NCBI GenBank assembly: GCA_024102975.1
Contig: JAGFJD010000158.1
Coordinates: 1 to 46,010 of the forward strand
DNA from: Phaeodactylibacter sp.
GTDB lineage: Bacteria > Bacteroidota > Bacteroidia > Chitinophagales > Saprospiraceae
Length of the DNA: 46,010 bases
Direction: 5' to 3'
The stretch's first letter is position 1. Each line of letters opens with the position of its first letter. The notes under the pieces are model-generated. The model did not search any database. It worked only from the letters and a program-made list of their open reading frames with translations, and was not told the origin of the DNA. The position numbers were made by a program, and so were the translations under genes. Below are positions 1 through 7,497 of this stretch, piece after piece.

Positions 1-125
1 ATTTTGGCTTTAACCGAGGCAAAGGTTCCCGACCTTAGCCGTAGCTAAGGGAGGCGGTTCTTTAACGAAGGGTAAAGCCAAAAGCGCTCCTAGGAAACCT
101 GACAGTTATTGATCGCACGTCGCTA
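1..125 (-). repeat. Edge-truncated copy A of a two-copy terminal-inverted-repeat element
   Basis: Read on the minus strand, this stretch starts with the terminal motif GCGACGYGCGATYAATAACT (outer end near 125) and runs off the window at base 1. The same terminus and several interior blocks recur in copy B at 27169-27440: a GCGCTTTT-like block, a GAAGAACCGC-like block, a CTTAGC/GCTAAG stem (33-39 with 44-50) and a CGGTTAAAG-like block. No transposase is encoded, so it resembles a non-autonomous MITE-type element. The outer half cannot be seen here. Confidence 0.7.
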
Positions 126-463
126 AGGAACCGGCAAACCACCGTTTTATTTTACAACTCCCTCCTGCCTGCGGCAAAAATTACCCTCCAAAAAGGAAAG
201 CCCTGCGCCATGCAGGGCTCTCCGAACGCACTCTCAAAAGAAACACCCTTAAATGAGTTGCTGGCTTTGGGAATACGGCCCCATATAGGGGTAAGAAGGC
301 CGTGTCTCCAAAGCCCAGTTTGGGCGCCTCGGGTGCAAAAGGAAGGAATGGGAAAGAATGCAGCGGCAGCAGCGCAACAAATGCTGAGGCTGTTGGCCAC
401 CACCCTCGCAAAGCAAGGCATCCGTCAGGACAACAACCCGCACCGGCCCATCCCATCCCGACC
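126..463. other. Gene-poor stretch downstream of the GIN-domain gene
   Basis: Open frames here are short, mutually overlapping and unlike known proteins, so I call no gene. It holds one clear stem-loop at 199-219 (AGCCCTGC with GCAGGGCT, 5-nt loop). Read on the minus strand the hairpin is followed by a T-rich run, so it could end transcription from the minus-strand operon upstream. The remainder is unexplained. Confidence 0.5.
199..219 (-). terminator. Possible rho-independent terminator
   Basis: A perfect 8-bp stem (199-206 with 212-219) encloses a 5-nt loop. On the minus strand it is followed by TTCCTTTTT. It lies about 245 bp past the stop of the GIN-domain gene, which is far for a terminator of that gene, so the assignment is tentative. 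Confidence 0.4.
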
Positions 464-1204
464 TCAGTTCGAGTCGATGACCCGGCCGGAGCCGACGATG
501 CTGATGTCCAGTTCAGGATAGCCCCGGTAGAAAACGTCGCCGGAGCCGTTGATGCGGACTTTGAGGAATTCAGTGACAAACACTTCGACATCGCCGGAAC
601 CCGGGATGGAAATATCGGCCGTGCGGCATTCCAGGTTAAAGGCGCGCACGTCGCCGGAGCCCGAGATGCGGTATTTGGTATCGTCGGCAAGGCCTTCGAG
701 CGTGAGCCGGCCGGAGCCGGGGATGTCGATGTCCAGGTCGTCGGCGTCGAGGGCGAGGTCGACGTTGCCGGAGCCGGGGATGTCGATCTTCAGGTCCTGG
801 ATGACAAGCGTATTTTCGCTGACCACGTCGCCCGATCCGGAAATGCGCAGGCTCCTCAGGTCGGGCACGGTAATGAAGAAGCGCAGTTGGTCAATATCGC
901 GGACGCAGCGGTTGAATTCGATCTTCCAGACGCCGCTCTGCACGTCGCGCTCGATTTCGTCGATGATATTGCCTTTACCTTCGGCGATCACCTCCTGTTC
1001 GGGGCCCTGCCTGAGGAAAACATCTCCGGAAATGGGCAATTCAATACCGTCGAAAGGAGCTACTGTGAGTTCGCGGGTAACGATGGGGCCCGCCCCGTCG
1101 ACGCAGTTGCCGAAAAAGCCGTCCTCATCGTTGACGTTGATGAAGCAACCGCCGGCAGTGAGGGTTATAGCTATAGCAAACAGCAAACATTTGATCTGTT
1201 TCAT
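464..1204 (-). CDS. GIN-domain (DUF2807) lipoprotein, putative adhesin-like
   Basis: The predicted product has 246 residues. The start at 1204 is chosen over an upstream ATG at 1291 because it opens directly into a lipoprotein signal (MKQIKCLLFAIAITLTAGGC), and the upstream frame crosses an octamer repeat array. The mature part shows repeated ISGSGDV / IPGSGNV / INGSGDV turns spaced about 18-22 residues apart. This is the hallmark of the GIN/DUF2807 domain, which folds as a right-handed beta-helix and is often annotated as a putative auto-transporter adhesin head. It is expected on the outer membrane or periplasmic side. The gene is last in a minus-strand series with the outer-membrane protein, STN protein and FecR regulator, consistent with an envelope-linked operon. 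Its molecular role is unknown. Confidence 0.88.
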   Translation of the reverse strand: MKQIKCLLFAIAITLTAGGCFINVNDEDGFFGNCVDGAGPIVTRELTVAPFDGIELPISGDVFLRQGPEQEVIAEGKGNIIDEIERDVQSGVWKIEFNRCVRDIDQLRFFITVPDLRSLRISGSGDVVSENTLVIQDLKIDIPGSGNVDLALDADDLDIDIPGSGRLTLEGLADDTKYRISGSGDVRAFNLECRTADISIPGSGDVEVFVTEFLKVRINGSGDVFYRGYPELDISIVGSGRVIDSN

Positions 1205-1237
1205 GATGAGATTGTTTTTTGGTGTAAGAGGAACAAT

Positions 1238-1269
1238 GAACCCATGAACCCATGAACCCATGAACCTAT
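1238..1269. repeat. Octamer tandem array, unit GAACCCAT x4
   Basis: Three perfect copies and one variant copy (GAACCTAT) of an 8-bp unit lie between the GIN-domain gene and the outer-membrane protein gene. It is one of at least eight arrays in the window with 7-9 bp units but different sequences. Confidence 0.85.
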
Positions 1270-1275
1270 CCTTCC

Positions 1276-1869
1276 CTACCCCCGGTGCCATCCAAACCAG
1301 CCGAAGCGGAAGGTGAGGTTGGCGAGGGCGCCGTTGAAGTCATCCTCTTTGTAGAAGCCCAGTTTTTCGTTGACGCCATCGACGTAGCGGTAGCCGACGG
1401 TGCCGGCCACGCGGAACCATTTGGCGATGTTGAGTTCCACGCCCAGTTCAGGGGTGAGGACGAATACGTTGTCGACATCTCTGGGGAAGTTGGAATTGCC
1501 GGACACGTCGATGCCTACGCCGCCCCAGCCGATGCGGGCGCTGGTGTAGAGGTGCAGCAGTTTATGCGGGGCGAGGGTGTAGCCCAGCCAGAATCCGCCG
1601 TGCCCGAGGTCGATCTGCTGGATGTCTTCGTCTTCGATCAGGGCGTTGAAGTCCACGCTGCCGATACCGTATCCGCCGACGAAGAAGTTGTCGATCACGA
1701 TGGCGCCGCCGCCGCCGACGGCTGTGGTCATTTCGTTGCCCAGCCCCATTTCGACGATGGGGGCGCCGAAGCCGCCTACGACCCGTGCATTGTTGAAGAT
1801 GGTCTCGTGTTGTGCGTTGAGGGTGATGACCAGGGCGGCCAGTATTACTGCAAAGAATAGCCTTTTCAT
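1276..1869 (-). CDS. Small outer-membrane beta-barrel-like protein, unknown function
   Basis: The product has 197 residues from the ATG at 1869, which opens a clean signal peptide (MKRLFFAVILAALVITLNAQ). A further-upstream ATG at 1944 would add 25 residues ahead of the signal sequence and is unlikely. The mature part alternates hydrophobic and polar residues in roughly eight segments rich in Gly, Tyr, Trp and Phe (for example FFVGGYGIGSVDF, ELGVELNIAKWFRVAGTVGY). This is typical of small porin-like barrels of Bacteroidota. No named family is recognised with confidence. It lies 71 bp from the GIN-domain gene and 119 bp from the STN gene, all on the minus strand. Confidence 0.8.
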   Translation of the reverse strand: MKRLFFAVILAALVITLNAQHETIFNNARVVGGFGAPIVEMGLGNEMTTAVGGGGAIVIDNFFVGGYGIGSVDFNALIEDEDIQQIDLGHGGFWLGYTLAPHKLLHLYTSARIGWGGVGIDVSGNSNFPRDVDNVFVLTPELGVELNIAKWFRVAGTVGYRYVDGVNEKLGFYKEDDFNGALANLTFRFGWFGWHRG

Positions 1870-1988
1870 GTTTTTCAGCTTTTTGAAATGATTATGTAGA
1901 TTGTTTTTGTTCCTGAGCATAAGTACATCAGGGAAAGTGCGCACACCTTCCGGTTATCTCGTTCAACGATTGTATGGATGTTCTTCCT

Positions 1989-3674
1989 TTAGAACCGGAC
2001 GCCCGCCTGCAGGCCGGCCCATAGCTTCACGTTGGTCCCGCCTTTGGAATGGTCCAACAGGGTGTAGGAGGGGTCGATGACGGATGACCCAACGGTTCCT
2101 GTATCTGGGTTGTATAGTTTGGATACCAGGACGTTGGCCACCGGCCCGGCGAAGATGCTCGTGCGGCGGCTTTCCCCGTGGAAATCCAGGGTAAACCGCA
2201 GTTGGTTCAGCAGGTTCAGCTCGTTGGTCCAGCGTTCCTGTTCATTGATGTGGATGGCGACGCCTTCGATATTGAGCAGCAGGCGCGGGTTGAGGCGCAG
2301 GGCGGTTCCCAGGCCGTAGCCCAGGCCCCAGCTCATTGTCGTTCCGGCGGTTCCGGGGGCGACGTCATCCCAACGGGCGCCGAGGTGGATGATGTTGTAA
2401 AAGCGATAGGCGCCCAGCTTCAGGGACGCGTTGGCGTAGAGGGCGTCGTTCACCGACAGCTCGAACCGGTTGTAGCCGTGCTTGATGATGTTGAGCAAGC
2501 CGACCGGCACGCCGCTGACCGTATCCGCCACGTTGATCAGGCCGATCTGAAACCCGCCGACCTTTTTGCCGGCGTTGAGCAGGGCGCTGGCCTGCCCCAC
2601 CTGAACATCCCCTGCAATGTTGAAGAGGGAGGATACCTGAGTTTTCGCCTCGCCGGCAGAGATGTTGAACAATCCGGCTGCCTGAATGCCGTCGGCCTTC
2701 CCGGCCGAGATATTGAACAGCCCGGCGGCCTGTACGCCGGCGAAATCGCCGTTGGTGATATTAGAAAGGCCGGCGGCCTGCACTGCTTTGGCATTTCCGG
2801 CAATATTGATCAGCCCGGAAGCCTGTACCCCGGTGAGGGTATCGCCGATGATGTTGAACAAGCCGGAAACCTGCGTTCCGGTGACGCTTTGGCCCACGGT
2901 GCTTCCAAACCCGGCGACCTGGACGCCGCGCACGTCGCGCTTCACGTTGTTGACAAAGCCGCCGACCTCCATGCCGTCGACCCCTCCGTTGGTGCCCCAG
3001 AGCAGGTTGACGGAGAATCGGTTGGTGATCTCGTTGCTGCGCAGGGCATTGGTGCCGACGAACGGCAGGAGCGAGATTTGCGCCAGGCGGGTGTCGCCTT
3101 TATTATTTGCCGCCGTAGTTTTTTCCTCCGTGATTTCCGGCAGGGGTTTGTAGAAAGCCGACAGGTTGACCTCCCGGTAACTGTCGCCCCCGCTTTTGAT
3201 CACTCTGGCCCTGTCCGGCTCGCCGATGGGATACATGCGGCGCATCAGGCGTTCTCTTTCCGCCCGGGTTTGCTGGTCCACCGGAGGGTCGCTCGGATAA
3301 ATGGGGCTGGTCTGGCGGACGTTGCCTTTCAAAGTCTGCAGTTGCCCCAGTTGTTCGTTGCGGCTGTTATCCGGTTTGAGCAGCACCTGGCCGCCCACTG
3401 CGGCGTAGGCCACCGGCGCCTGGCGGGCGATCTCGTCGAGCGCCGCCGCCAGCGGTTCATCGGCCACCCGGAGCGTTACCCGGCGGCTCACCGGGATGAA
3501 GTTGGGGCTGTAAGAAAAACGCACAGCCGGATATCTCTCGCTGATATCGGCCAGCACTTCGCCCAGCGGTTCGCCGGAATACTCCAGCGTCACGCGCTGC
3601 TCCAGCGCCTGGCCGTGGAGGCGGGCGAACCCCAGGAAGAACAGAAACCCGAATAACAGTCTGGCGTTTTTCAT
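1989..3674 (-). CDS. STN-domain protein with LA_2272-type surface repeats
   Basis: The product has 561 residues. After a signal peptide (residues 1-21), residues about 25-100 match the secretin/TonB short N-terminal (STN) domain that in TonB receptors contacts FecR-type anti-sigma factors. Residues about 205-400 carry roughly ten repeats of 18-19 residues of the form GVQAAGLFNISAG, alternating with VQVAGF / GFQIGLINVAD. These resemble the surface repeats annotated in Leptospira as the LA_2272 family. The C-terminus looks like a beta-barrel end. There is no plug or TonB-receptor barrel, so this is an STN module on a different surface protein. It lies 83 bp downstream of the FecR gene, which suggests the pair works together in signalling or surface sensing. 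That role is inferred. Confidence 0.82.
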   Translation of the reverse strand: MKNARLLFGFLFFLGFARLHGQALEQRVTLEYSGEPLGEVLADISERYPAVRFSYSPNFIPVSRRVTLRVADEPLAAALDEIARQAPVAYAAVGGQVLLKPDNSRNEQLGQLQTLKGNVRQTSPIYPSDPPVDQQTRAERERLMRRMYPIGEPDRARVIKSGGDSYREVNLSAFYKPLPEITEEKTTAANNKGDTRLAQISLLPFVGTNALRSNEITNRFSVNLLWGTNGGVDGMEVGGFVNNVKRDVRGVQVAGFGSTVGQSVTGTQVSGLFNIIGDTLTGVQASGLINIAGNAKAVQAAGLSNITNGDFAGVQAAGLFNISAGKADGIQAAGLFNISAGEAKTQVSSLFNIAGDVQVGQASALLNAGKKVGGFQIGLINVADTVSGVPVGLLNIIKHGYNRFELSVNDALYANASLKLGAYRFYNIIHLGARWDDVAPGTAGTTMSWGLGYGLGTALRLNPRLLLNIEGVAIHINEQERWTNELNLLNQLRFTLDFHGESRRTSIFAGPVANVLVSKLYNPDTGTVGSSVIDPSYTLLDHSKGGTNVKLWAGLQAGVRF

Positions 3675-3694
3675 ATTCGACAGTGCGCTTTAGA

Positions 3695-3733
3695 TTTATG
3701 GTTTCATGGTTTCATGGTTTCACAGTTTCATGG
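3695..3733. repeat. Octamer tandem array, unit TTTCATGG x5
   Basis: Five units, including variants TTTATGG and TTTCACAG, sit between the FecR stop and the STN start within the presumed operon. The unit is 8 bp, as in the other arrays, but has a different sequence. Confidence 0.85.
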
Positions 3734-3757
3734 TTGGAACCGACGACACCCTGTGCC

Positions 3758-4798
3758 TCACTTGCAGAAGGAAGCGTCGCCGCCCGCCAGCACGTAGGTG
3801 CCGTTTTGTTTTTTGGCCTCCAGCATCATGGTGAATTCCAGGGTTTGGAGGACTTGCCGGAGATCGGGCTTTTCGAACCTGCCCTGGAAGGTACACTTCA
3901 GTATCCTGGGGTTGGCCACCTCGATGTCGATATCGAAGTACCGTTCCAGCGCTTCCACTACGGCGCTCATCGGGATGCTGTCGAATTCCAGTCGGCTGGT
4001 CTTCCAGGCATCCGCGTTGGAGATCAGGGTTTCTCCGACGGTATTCTCCTGTTTGTCGTAGGCGCCGGCCTGGCCGGCTTCGAGGATGACCTGGCGGCTT
4101 TCATCCCCCGTTTTCCGGAGGGCGACCTTGCCGGTTTTGACGCTGACCTCCACCTTGCTCTCTGAAGGGTAGGCCCGCACGTTGAAAGAAGTGCCCAGCA
4201 CCGTGGTGGTGGCGCCTTCTGCCTCGATGGCGAAGCTTTTGCCGTCCATCCGGGCAACCTGGAAGAAGGCCTCGCCCACCAGGGTGACCTTGCGCTCCTC
4301 AAAAGGTTCGGCGTACGTGAGTTCCGAATGTTCATTTAAAAGGACCGTGCTGCCGTCGGGCAGCGTCACTTCGCTTTTTTCGCCTGCCCCGGTGCGGATA
4401 GTTGCCATCCGGGCGCTGTTGCCGGCGTCCGAAAAAAGAATCCAGTAACCTCCCGCCAGCAATACAACCGCTGCCGCTGCGTAGCGCAGGACTTTTCGCA
4501 GGGGCCTCATCCGGACCACTTTAGCCTCCGGGCTGCCTTTTTCCGCTGCCGGGCCGGCAGCGGCGGGGAAGCGTTTTTCCAGTTTCTCTTCAAAGGCCGC
4601 CCAGGCCGTTTCGGTATTTACGGCGAAGGGTTCCTCTTCATATTGCTCGGAAACACGCCATAGCCGGACCATTTCATCGAAGAAGGCCTTGTTGGCGCTG
4701 TCGGCGCTCACCCAGGCCATCAGCTCGGCTTTTTCGCCGGCTTCGATGTTGCCGGAAAGGTACCGGCCGATGAGATCCGTATATTTCGTGTTTTTCAT
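3758..4798 (-). CDS. FecR-family transmembrane regulator (anti-sigma factor type)
   Basis: The product has 346 residues. An N-terminal cytoplasmic region (about 1-100, with the DUF4880-like start DLIGRYLSGNIEAGEKAEL) is followed by one membrane helix (about 105-125) and the periplasmic FecR domain (about 130-230; EVTLPDGSTVLLNEHSELTY, VLGTSFNVRAY). A C-terminal DUF4974-like segment (about 268-335; FDSIPMSAVVEALERYFDID, CTFQGRF) completes the standard Bacteroidota arrangement. Such proteins normally hold an ECF sigma factor and receive a signal from an STN-bearing outer-membrane receptor. Here the STN protein is next door, but no sigma-factor gene or TonB receptor is present nearby. The gene upstream is divergent. 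The partner sigma factor must be elsewhere or absent. Confidence 0.93.
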   Translation of the reverse strand: MKNTKYTDLIGRYLSGNIEAGEKAELMAWVSADSANKAFFDEMVRLWRVSEQYEEEPFAVNTETAWAAFEEKLEKRFPAAAGPAAEKGSPEAKVVRMRPLRKVLRYAAAAVVLLAGGYWILFSDAGNSARMATIRTGAGEKSEVTLPDGSTVLLNEHSELTYAEPFEERKVTLVGEAFFQVARMDGKSFAIEAEGATTTVLGTSFNVRAYPSESKVEVSVKTGKVALRKTGDESRQVILEAGQAGAYDKQENTVGETLISNADAWKTSRLEFDSIPMSAVVEALERYFDIDIEVANPRILKCTFQGRFEKPDLRQVLQTLEFTMMLEAKKQNGTYVLAGGDASFCK

Positions 4799-4898
4799 TG
4801 TTCAGTTTCGCTTTCGTGTTTATGATGTTTCCGGCCCGAAAATACCCCTATTGTTTTTTTAAAAAAAATATTTTTTGGCGGGAAATGAAGCGTTGAAT

Positions 4899-4926
4899 AA
4901 CGCACCACTTAAAAGTGGCACGTCCG
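4899..4926. repeat. Short palindromic repeat, intact copy
   Basis: AACGCACCACTTAAAAGTGG followed by CACGTCCG contains the palindrome CCACTTAAAAGTGG. The same sequence recurs at 39427-39477 split by 23 inserted bases. It lies between the divergent FecR gene and the Cys-protein gene. Confidence 0.7.
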
Positions 4927-4983
4927 GTTTGGCTTCCATCGGACAATGTGACGGGAATCACCCAAAATATGACTCCAAGTTTT

Positions 4984-4991
4984 TAGTTTTG
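4984..4991 (+). promoter_or_regulatory. Bacteroidota -7 promoter box
   Basis: TAGTTTTG matches the TAnnTTTG consensus and ends 25 bp before the start of the Cys-protein gene. A convincing -33 TTG box is not visible at the expected distance, so only half of the promoter is supported. Confidence 0.5.
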
Positions 4992-5016
4992 CAGGCGATA
5001 TTGTTTCGGCACCTTT

Positions 5017-5421
5017 ATGAAAAAGACGTTTCCCGCCATATTCATCCTGCTTCTGCTCGGCCAGGCATTCCACCTGCCGTTGGAGATACTTTGGCTGGAG
5101 GGCCAGCGGGAAGCCATTGCCCTGCGCCTCTGCGTCAACCGCGAAAAGCCGGAGCTGATGTGCCAGGGCAGTTGCTACATCAACCAGGTAGTGTCCGAAA
5201 CCGTGGAGCAAGGCTCTTCCGGAGAAAAACTGCCGGTCACGCAACAGGAGCAACAGCTTTTTTCCGTTTTTCTGCCGGCCGGGTTGTTTTTTCCGCCGCC
5301 TCCCGGCGGCCAGCCCGGCGCGCAGCCGGGGTACCGCCCGGCGGCTCATTTTGCCGCCTTTGCCAAAGGCGTTTTTCGCCCTCCCCGCCTGCCCGGCGCC
5401 CCTTCCCTTTTATCCTTATAA
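5017..5421 (+). CDS. Small Cys-motif exported protein beside the MbnP/MbnH pair
   Basis: The product has 134 residues with an N-terminal hydrophobic segment (KTFPAIFILLLLGQAF) that looks like a signal or anchor. Its clear feature is the Cys cluster C39-C49-C53 in LCVNREKPELMCQGSCYINQ. From memory, small Bacteroidota proteins with C..N...P.L.C.G.C precede metal-related genes, but no function is established. Its C-terminus is Pro/Gly-rich and of low complexity. The gene begins a plus-strand trio with the MbnP-like and MbnH-like genes, so copper or another redox metal is a reasonable but unproven guess for its ligand. Confidence 0.75.
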   Translation: MKKTFPAIFILLLLGQAFHLPLEILWLEGQREAIALRLCVNREKPELMCQGSCYINQVVSETVEQGSSGEKLPVTQQEQQLFSVFLPAGLFFPPPPGGQPGAQPGYRPAAHFAAFAKGVFRPPRLPGAPSLLSL

Positions 5422-5519
5422 AAATGGTTTTCTGACAGGCCGCTTTTACCGGAAAGCCCGCTGTGGCCTTCCCGGAAAAAATCTGTCCTTATTGGTTAAA
5501 TGAATTAAAACCCGATAAT

Positions 5520-6296
5520 ATGAAATCGAACAAAATCTTTTTCCTGTCGCTTTTCAGCCTGATCGCTATTTCTTTCACAGCCTGCAACAACGACGACGAG
5601 CAGCCGGCGCCGGATACCAAAGAGGCGGTGGGCTTTGAGTTCAACTACGTCGTAGACGGCGAAGCTTACGACACATCAAAGGTTTATACCATCAACGGCA
5701 CCGCTGTAAAGTTCAGCATTGCCAATTTTTACCTGGGCGGCATCATCTTCATGTCCGAAGAAGGCGTTCCGACCGAAGTAAAAGACAAGTACCTGCTGGT
5801 CACCCCGACTTCCGGCATGCAGGAGGTTGGCGAGCTGGAGAATGGGCACTACCACATGGCCCGCTTCTTCATCGGCGTCGACTCCGTTACCAACAGCCAG
5901 ACGACCGAAGACTTCACGACGCGCAGCGAAGACCCCAACGATCCGTTAGGGCTGCAATCACCGCAGATGCACTGGAGCTGGAACAACGGTTATAAGTTCA
6001 TCCGCGTTGACGGCAAAGTTGATACCGATGGGGACGGAACGCCCGATGAGATCATGAGTTTCCACCTCGGCAACAACGGCCTGGTCGACATGGTTAAAAC
6101 CCTGGAATTCGTGATCCACAAGGACCTGGAGGAAGGCCAGGGCCACATGCACTTTGAGTTCGACCTGGCGAAGGCGCTGAAGGATATCGACCTGTCAAAG
6201 GACTATTTCAACCACGCCCTGACCAACCAGGAAATCCCGCTGGCCACCCAATTCCGGGACAACCTGGGCAGCGCGTTCCAGTATAAGCATCAGTAG
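5520..6296 (+). CDS. MbnP-like lipoprotein (metallo-mystery pair partner)
   Basis: The product has 258 residues starting at the ATG at 5520, which opens a lipoprotein signal ending at the Cys in SFTAC. Features of the MbnP family are visible: VGFEFNYVVDGEAYDTSKVY near the start, FSIANFYLGG, the aromatic stretch MHWSWNNGYKFIRVDG around residues 150-165, and HMHFEFDLAK toward the end. In methanotrophs MbnP binds copper after its partner MbnH oxidises a tryptophan to kynurenine. The MbnH-like gene follows 66 bp downstream, so the pair is conserved here. The two Trp residues in HWSWNNGYK are possible modification sites by inference. Expected location is the periplasm or outer membrane. Confidence 0.88.
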   Translation: MKSNKIFFLSLFSLIAISFTACNNDDEQPAPDTKEAVGFEFNYVVDGEAYDTSKVYTINGTAVKFSIANFYLGGIIFMSEEGVPTEVKDKYLLVTPTSGMQEVGELENGHYHMARFFIGVDSVTNSQTTEDFTTRSEDPNDPLGLQSPQMHWSWNNGYKFIRVDGKVDTDGDGTPDEIMSFHLGNNGLVDMVKTLEFVIHKDLEEGQGHMHFEFDLAKALKDIDLSKDYFNHALTNQEIPLATQFRDNLGSAFQYKHQ

Positions 6297-6362
6297 TTTT
6301 TTATGGCAAAGCATCTCAGCGGACAGGCCTATGAGATGCTTTGCCATCCAACGCTTCCAATT

Positions 6363-7385
6363 ATGAACAACGGCAGTTTTCCCATCCTTTTCCTTCTTCT
6401 CTCTCTGTCCCTGCTTTCCTGCCGGCAGGAAGCGGCAAACCCTATGGACGAAACGCCCTACGAACTGGACGTGCCCGCCGGCTTCCCCTACCCGTCTGTC
6501 CCGGAGGACAATGAGCTGACGGCTGCCCGCGTTGCGCTCGGGAAACGCCTGTTTTATGATCCCATCCTGTCGGAGGATTCGACCATTTCCTGCGCCAGTT
6601 GCCACAAACAGGCCCTGGCCTTTGCCGACGACGTTCCCATCAGCCCCGGGGTGAAGGGCCGCCTGGGCTTCCGCAATGCGCCCACCCTGGCCAATGTGGC
6701 CTACCTGGAACGCTTCAATAAAGATGGCGGGGTAGTCAAACTCGACCTGCAGCCCGTCGTGCCCATCGAAGACCACAACGAGATGAACCTCCCGCTTCAG
6801 GACGCGGTTGCCCGCCTGAAGGCCCATCCGGATTATCCCGATGCTTTCCTGAAAGCTTATGGGAAAGAGGCTTCGCCATTTACCCTTACGCGCGCCCTGG
6901 GTTCCTTCATGCGCACCCTGATCAGCGGCGATTCCCGCTACGACCAGTATGCCGGCGGCAAGGCCAGCGCCGTGAGCGAAGCCGAACGGCGAGGCCTAAC
7001 CCTCTTCACCGGCCGCGCCGGCTGCGCCAATTGCCATGGCGGCTTCAATTTCACCGATAACAGCTTTCGCAACAATGGCCTCTACGAAGTATATGAGGAC
7101 CTGGGCCGAAACAGAATAACCTTAAGGCCGGAAGACGAAGGCAAATTCCGCGTGCCCACCCTGCGCAACACCGCCCTGACCGCCCCCTACATGCACGACG
7201 GCAGCCTGCCCACCCTCGAAGCGGCCATTGAACACTACAACAGCGGCGGCACCGCTCATCCGAACAAGGATACCCTCATCCGCCCCCTGGAACTCAGCGA
7301 AGCGGAAAAAGCCGACCTTGCCGCCTTTCTGCGGACCCTCACTGATAGCGCCTTCATTAATAATCCTGTTTTTGGGAAAGAATAA
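6363..7385 (+). CDS. Di-haem cytochrome c peroxidase, MbnH-like
   Basis: The product has 340 residues from the ATG at 6363, which opens a lipoprotein signal (FLLLSLSLLSC). An ATG at 6303 in frame is less likely because it adds a non-signal leader. Two c-type haem motifs are present: CASCH at 77-81 and CANCH at 221-225. RNAPTLANVAY, PTLRNTALTAPYMHDGS and the C-terminal LAAFLRTLTD are family signatures. The size and the MbnP-like neighbour point to MbnH rather than a plain peroxidase. One oddity stands out: the place that reads FFWDG in typical family members, and that carries the inter-haem Trp, reads RFNKDGG (117-123). Electron transfer between haems may therefore differ. The residue assignment rests on alignment by eye. 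Confidence 0.88.
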   Translation: MNNGSFPILFLLLSLSLLSCRQEAANPMDETPYELDVPAGFPYPSVPEDNELTAARVALGKRLFYDPILSEDSTISCASCHKQALAFADDVPISPGVKGRLGFRNAPTLANVAYLERFNKDGGVVKLDLQPVVPIEDHNEMNLPLQDAVARLKAHPDYPDAFLKAYGKEASPFTLTRALGSFMRTLISGDSRYDQYAGGKASAVSEAERRGLTLFTGRAGCANCHGGFNFTDNSFRNNGLYEVYEDLGRNRITLRPEDEGKFRVPTLRNTALTAPYMHDGSLPTLEAAIEHYNSGGTAHPNKDTLIRPLELSEAEKADLAAFLRTLTDSAFINNPVFGKE

Positions 7386-7386
7386 T

Positions 7387-7418
7387 CACTCCTTCACTCC
7401 TTCACTCCTTCACTCATT
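7387..7418. repeat. Octamer tandem array, unit CACTCCTT x4
   Basis: Three perfect units and one variant (CACTCATT) begin two bases after the peroxidase stop codon. A looser CATTCCTT-rich tail continues to about 7470. Confidence 0.85.
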
Positions 7419-7497
7419 CCTTCCCCGTCCTCATTCCTCGGCCGGGTAAAATTCCTTCATTCCTTCCCCAATAACCCTTATTTTAGCCTCAAAAACA

